Of a DNA stretch of 7,195 nt, positions 5,624 to 7,195 are shown piece after piece. The notes under the pieces were generated by a model, which worked only from the letters and a program-made list of their open reading frames with translations, ran no database searches and was not told where the DNA came from. Numbering within the stretch: the first letter of the stretch is position 1; each line of letters begins with the position of its first letter. Source of the DNA: SLLW01 sp964388615 (GTDB lineage: Bacteria > Bacteroidota > Rhodothermia > Balneolales > Natronogracilivirgulaceae); NCBI GenBank assembly GCA_964388615.1, contig CAYMBG010000117.1, forward strand, positions 1 to 7,195, read 5' to 3'. A program made the translations under genes and the position numbers.

Positions 5624-6285
5624 GCCTCCCTGCCAAGTAATGAAGCGAGTTCCATAACGGTTGCACCGGTGGTAATGACATCATCCACAATCAATATATC
5701 TTTTTCCCGAAGCGCCTGAGGCTGAACACATGAAAAAGCATCTGCAATGTTTCTTCTTCTTATCTTTGCATCTAAACCGGTTTGTGTAGGGGTGTTTTTT
5801 ACCCTGGTTACCACCTCCCCGGGTATGAGCCCTGCCCCCGTGACTTCTGCTATTCCCCTGGCAATGAGCTCTGCCTGATTATATCCTCGTCTACGATACC
5901 TTTTTGAATGAATCGGTACAGGCATTAACCGGGGCTTTTCAAACTGTTGCATCATCTCATGATGTTCCAACTTGTAACCCAGCTCTTTTCCCAGAACCCG
6001 CCCGAGGTCAACCAGTCCGCTGTATTTCAAATGATGCAACAGTTCCTGCAGATACCCGCCTTTATCAAAGTGCCAAAGCGACTCCTGCATGCTTATCCAA
6101 TCGGGTAATATAAACCCTGAATCGGACTCATACCCCTCCCGATCAGTATGTACAAAAGCATGATTCAAACAATACGAACACAAATAGGAGCTTTTCAGCA
6201 TACGGTCGCCACATACCAGGCAGCTTACCGGATAAAGGAGATCAAACAGATCGTCAATAATGCCGTTTATAAAAGAGTCTCTCAT
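5587..6285 (-). CDS. comF: ComF family protein (phosphoribosyltransferase fold)
   Basis: A ComF/GntX family protein, 232 residues, usual length. Named for Bacillus ComFC, which is needed for DNA uptake in competence; many carriers are not known to be competent, so the role here is open. It is cytoplasmic. It has an N-terminal four-cysteine zinc knuckle, CLVC (22-25) and CSYC (36-39). The conserved centre is PVPIHSKRYRRRGYNQAELIARG (122-144), with the KNTPTQTGLDAKIRRRNIADAF segment (163-184). The PRPP-binding loop is DILIVDDVITTGATV (196-210), with both acidic residues and the TTGAT turn intact. The ATG at 6285 matches the family N-terminus (FDLLYPVSCLVCG). It is divergent from the RodZ-like gene across 209 bp, and a possible terminator overlaps its stop. 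The family call is firm; the biological role is not. Confidence 0.95.
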   Translation of the reverse strand: MRDSFINGIIDDLFDLLYPVSCLVCGDRMLKSSYLCSYCLNHAFVHTDREGYESDSGFILPDWISMQESLWHFDKGGYLQELLHHLKYSGLVDLGRVLGKELGYKLEHHEMMQQFEKPRLMPVPIHSKRYRRRGYNQAELIARGIAEVTGAGLIPGEVVTRVKNTPTQTGLDAKIRRRNIADAFSCVQPQALREKDILIVDDVITTGATVMELASLLGREAKSVGIVTVARA

Positions 6286-6494
6286 AGTGCTTATATGAGC
6301 AGTGGCGATCTCTGTCCTTTCAAGAAATCAATTACCGGCATGTGACAAATATCGCTCATTCGTGCTTTGATCCATCTACCTGACAGGTGAGGGTTTCGAA
6401 AATCAGCATGGGAAAAAAAATTCCAGTATTATGTATTAGTTTTTTGCTTGTGTATTTTATAAGGTCAATTCCAAACTCCAACAGTTTATCACCT
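6286..6494. promoter_or_regulatory. Divergent intergenic region between comF and the RodZ-like gene
   Basis: These 209 bp must hold leftward control for comF and rightward control for the RodZ-like gene, unless the latter starts at the in-frame ATG 6408. I see no clear -35/-10 pair or exact TAnnTTTG box on either strand. An interrupted palindrome ACCTG-A-CAGGT (6378-6388) near the middle could be an operator, but is short enough to be chance. No small gene or RNA is evident. Confidence 0.35.
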
Positions 6495-7195
6495 ATGTCC
6501 AAACTTTCTGAAGATCTGGTCACGATCCGGAAAGAGAAGCGGTTAAGCAAGCAGGATGTGTTTGAAAAGTGCCGCCTTCCTCTGGAAATCATCTCCTCCA
6601 TCGAAGATGACTCTATTTTCAGTGGGAAAAAGCTCAACCAAACCTATTTGCGAAGTTATCTGCGCACCTATTCGAAAGCTATCGGAGTCAGTGACAGGGA
6701 CATTACGCACGCACTCGATCTTCTCGATCAGAATAGTTACGAAGGATTCCTGCTGGACAAGTATTTGTCCAAGAACCAGGAAACAGGGGATTCCCACGAT
6801 CAGGTTTCTGAGAAGCAAACAGAGACCGAAACTTCTGATACGACCGAGGAGGGCGCTCAAGAAGATCCAAAAGCGGCCGGCGAAAAAAGCAAATCCAAAA
6901 CTCCGGATCAACAGCAGGATGATACGAAGGATCAAAAAACGGTTTCACACAGAACATCCAAAATAATTACCCCGGAAAGCCAGGAAAAAAACCTCGATGA
7001 TGTTGAATGGGAAGATAGCAGCCTTAATACCCCTCCTTCCACGTCAACCTCTGATTTTTCTCCTGTGGAGCCTCCTGGTGCTCATCAAAAACCCGTGGAC
7101 ATTCCGAAAAACCCGGAACTTGAGGAAGTTGACTGGGCTTCAAAAGTAAGAAAAGGCATTTCTCGTCCACAGCGTAATCGCCTTTTATGGATCAT
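6495..7195 (+). CDS. rodZ: RodZ-like protein with N-terminal helix-turn-helix domain (3' end cut by window)
   Basis: The frame is open from 6495 to the right edge, giving 233 residues. Residues 1-66 match the RodZ helix-turn-helix domain (HTH_25): SEDLVTIRKEKRLSKQDVFEK (5-25), PLEIISSIEDD (29-39), then QTYLRSYLRTYSKAIGV (49-65), the helix whose aromatic residues contact MreB in studied RodZ proteins. Residues 92-215 are a Glu/Asp/Ser/Thr/Pro-rich, probably disordered linker containing two similar pieces, LDDVEW (167-172) and LEEVDW (209-214). A basic patch RKGISRPQRNRLLWI (219-233) precedes the expected membrane helix, which lies beyond the window. RodZ links the MreB cytoskeleton to wall synthesis at the inner membrane. 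ATG 6495 is preferred; an in-frame ATG at 6408 would add 29 residues with a hydrophobic stretch, which would put the HTH on the wrong side of the membrane. A transcription regulator with an HTH is the alternative. Confidence 0.85.
   Translation, partial: MSKLSEDLVTIRKEKRLSKQDVFEKCRLPLEIISSIEDDSIFSGKKLNQTYLRSYLRTYSKAIGVSDRDITHALDLLDQNSYEGFLLDKYLSKNQETGDSHDQVSEKQTETETSDTTEEGAQEDPKAAGEKSKSKTPDQQQDDTKDQKTVSHRTSKIITPESQEKNLDDVEWEDSSLNTPPSTSTSDFSPVEPPGAHQKPVDIPKNPELEEVDWASKVRKGISRPQRNRLLWI

Noticed and set aside
6543..6966. Minus- and plus-strand frames of 130 and 136 codons inside the RodZ-like gene
   Set aside because: They overlap the convincing HTH_25 frame; the minus one is Ile/Leu/Phe-rich only because it is antisense to an acidic linker, and the plus one is an Arg/Lys-rich alternate frame.
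1..7195. Mobile element, CRISPR array, defence island, tRNA or rRNA
   Set aside because: No transposase, integrase, repeat-spacer pattern, toxin-antitoxin pair or structural RNA was seen on either strand; the window is nearly filled by ordinary chromosomal genes.

Overview
This 7.2 kb window is a block of bacterial chromosome, mostly housekeeping genes with two genes of no assigned function. The protein styles point to the Bacteroidota/Rhodothermota/Balneolota side of the tree; I lean towards a Balneolota or Rhodothermota member, by inference only. The reasons are a PanB of the GDSASN...GHETTLP type, a menaquinone-type UbiE/MenG, a CoaC domain reading LASG where Escherichia coli has ACG, FabZ as a single-domain protein, moderate GC content, and almost no recognisable Shine-Dalgarno sequences.

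Layout. Bases 1-849 (+) are the C-terminal part of CoaBC (Dfp), cut by the left edge and followed by a small hairpin/T-run that looks like a terminator. Bases 919-1905 (+) encode a membrane-anchored protein that reads like a degenerate divergent polysaccharide deacetylase. Only 7 bp later it meets, tail to tail, a long leftward run. In order of transcription (right to left) that run is: comF (6285-5587); a four-helix membrane protein of unknown function (5400-4744); ubiE/menG (4737-4048); then, after a 107 bp gap, fabZ (3940-3503), panB (3506-2679) and surE (2686-1913). The last three overlap at their stop/start codons (4 bp and 8 bp) and are almost certainly co-transcribed and translationally coupled. 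Divergent from comF, and running off the right edge, is a RodZ-like gene (6495 to the end): an N-terminal helix-turn-helix domain, a long acidic linker, and a basic stretch where a membrane helix would begin.

How the genes fit together. PanB makes ketopantoate for pantothenate, and CoaBC turns phosphopantothenate into phosphopantetheine on the way to CoA. CoA donates the arm of acyl carrier protein, on which FabZ acts. MenG finishes menaquinone. SurE is a nucleotidase, ComF a phosphoribosyltransferase-fold protein, and RodZ a cell-shape factor that partners MreB. No rRNA, tRNA, CRISPR array, insertion sequence, phage gene or defence system was seen. I do not see a convincing new multi-gene system. 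The points most worth a second look are the apparently dead deacetylase fold next to coaBC, the Cys-to-Ser change in the CoaC motif, the unknown membrane protein 6 bp upstream of menG, and the fabZ-panB-surE coupling.
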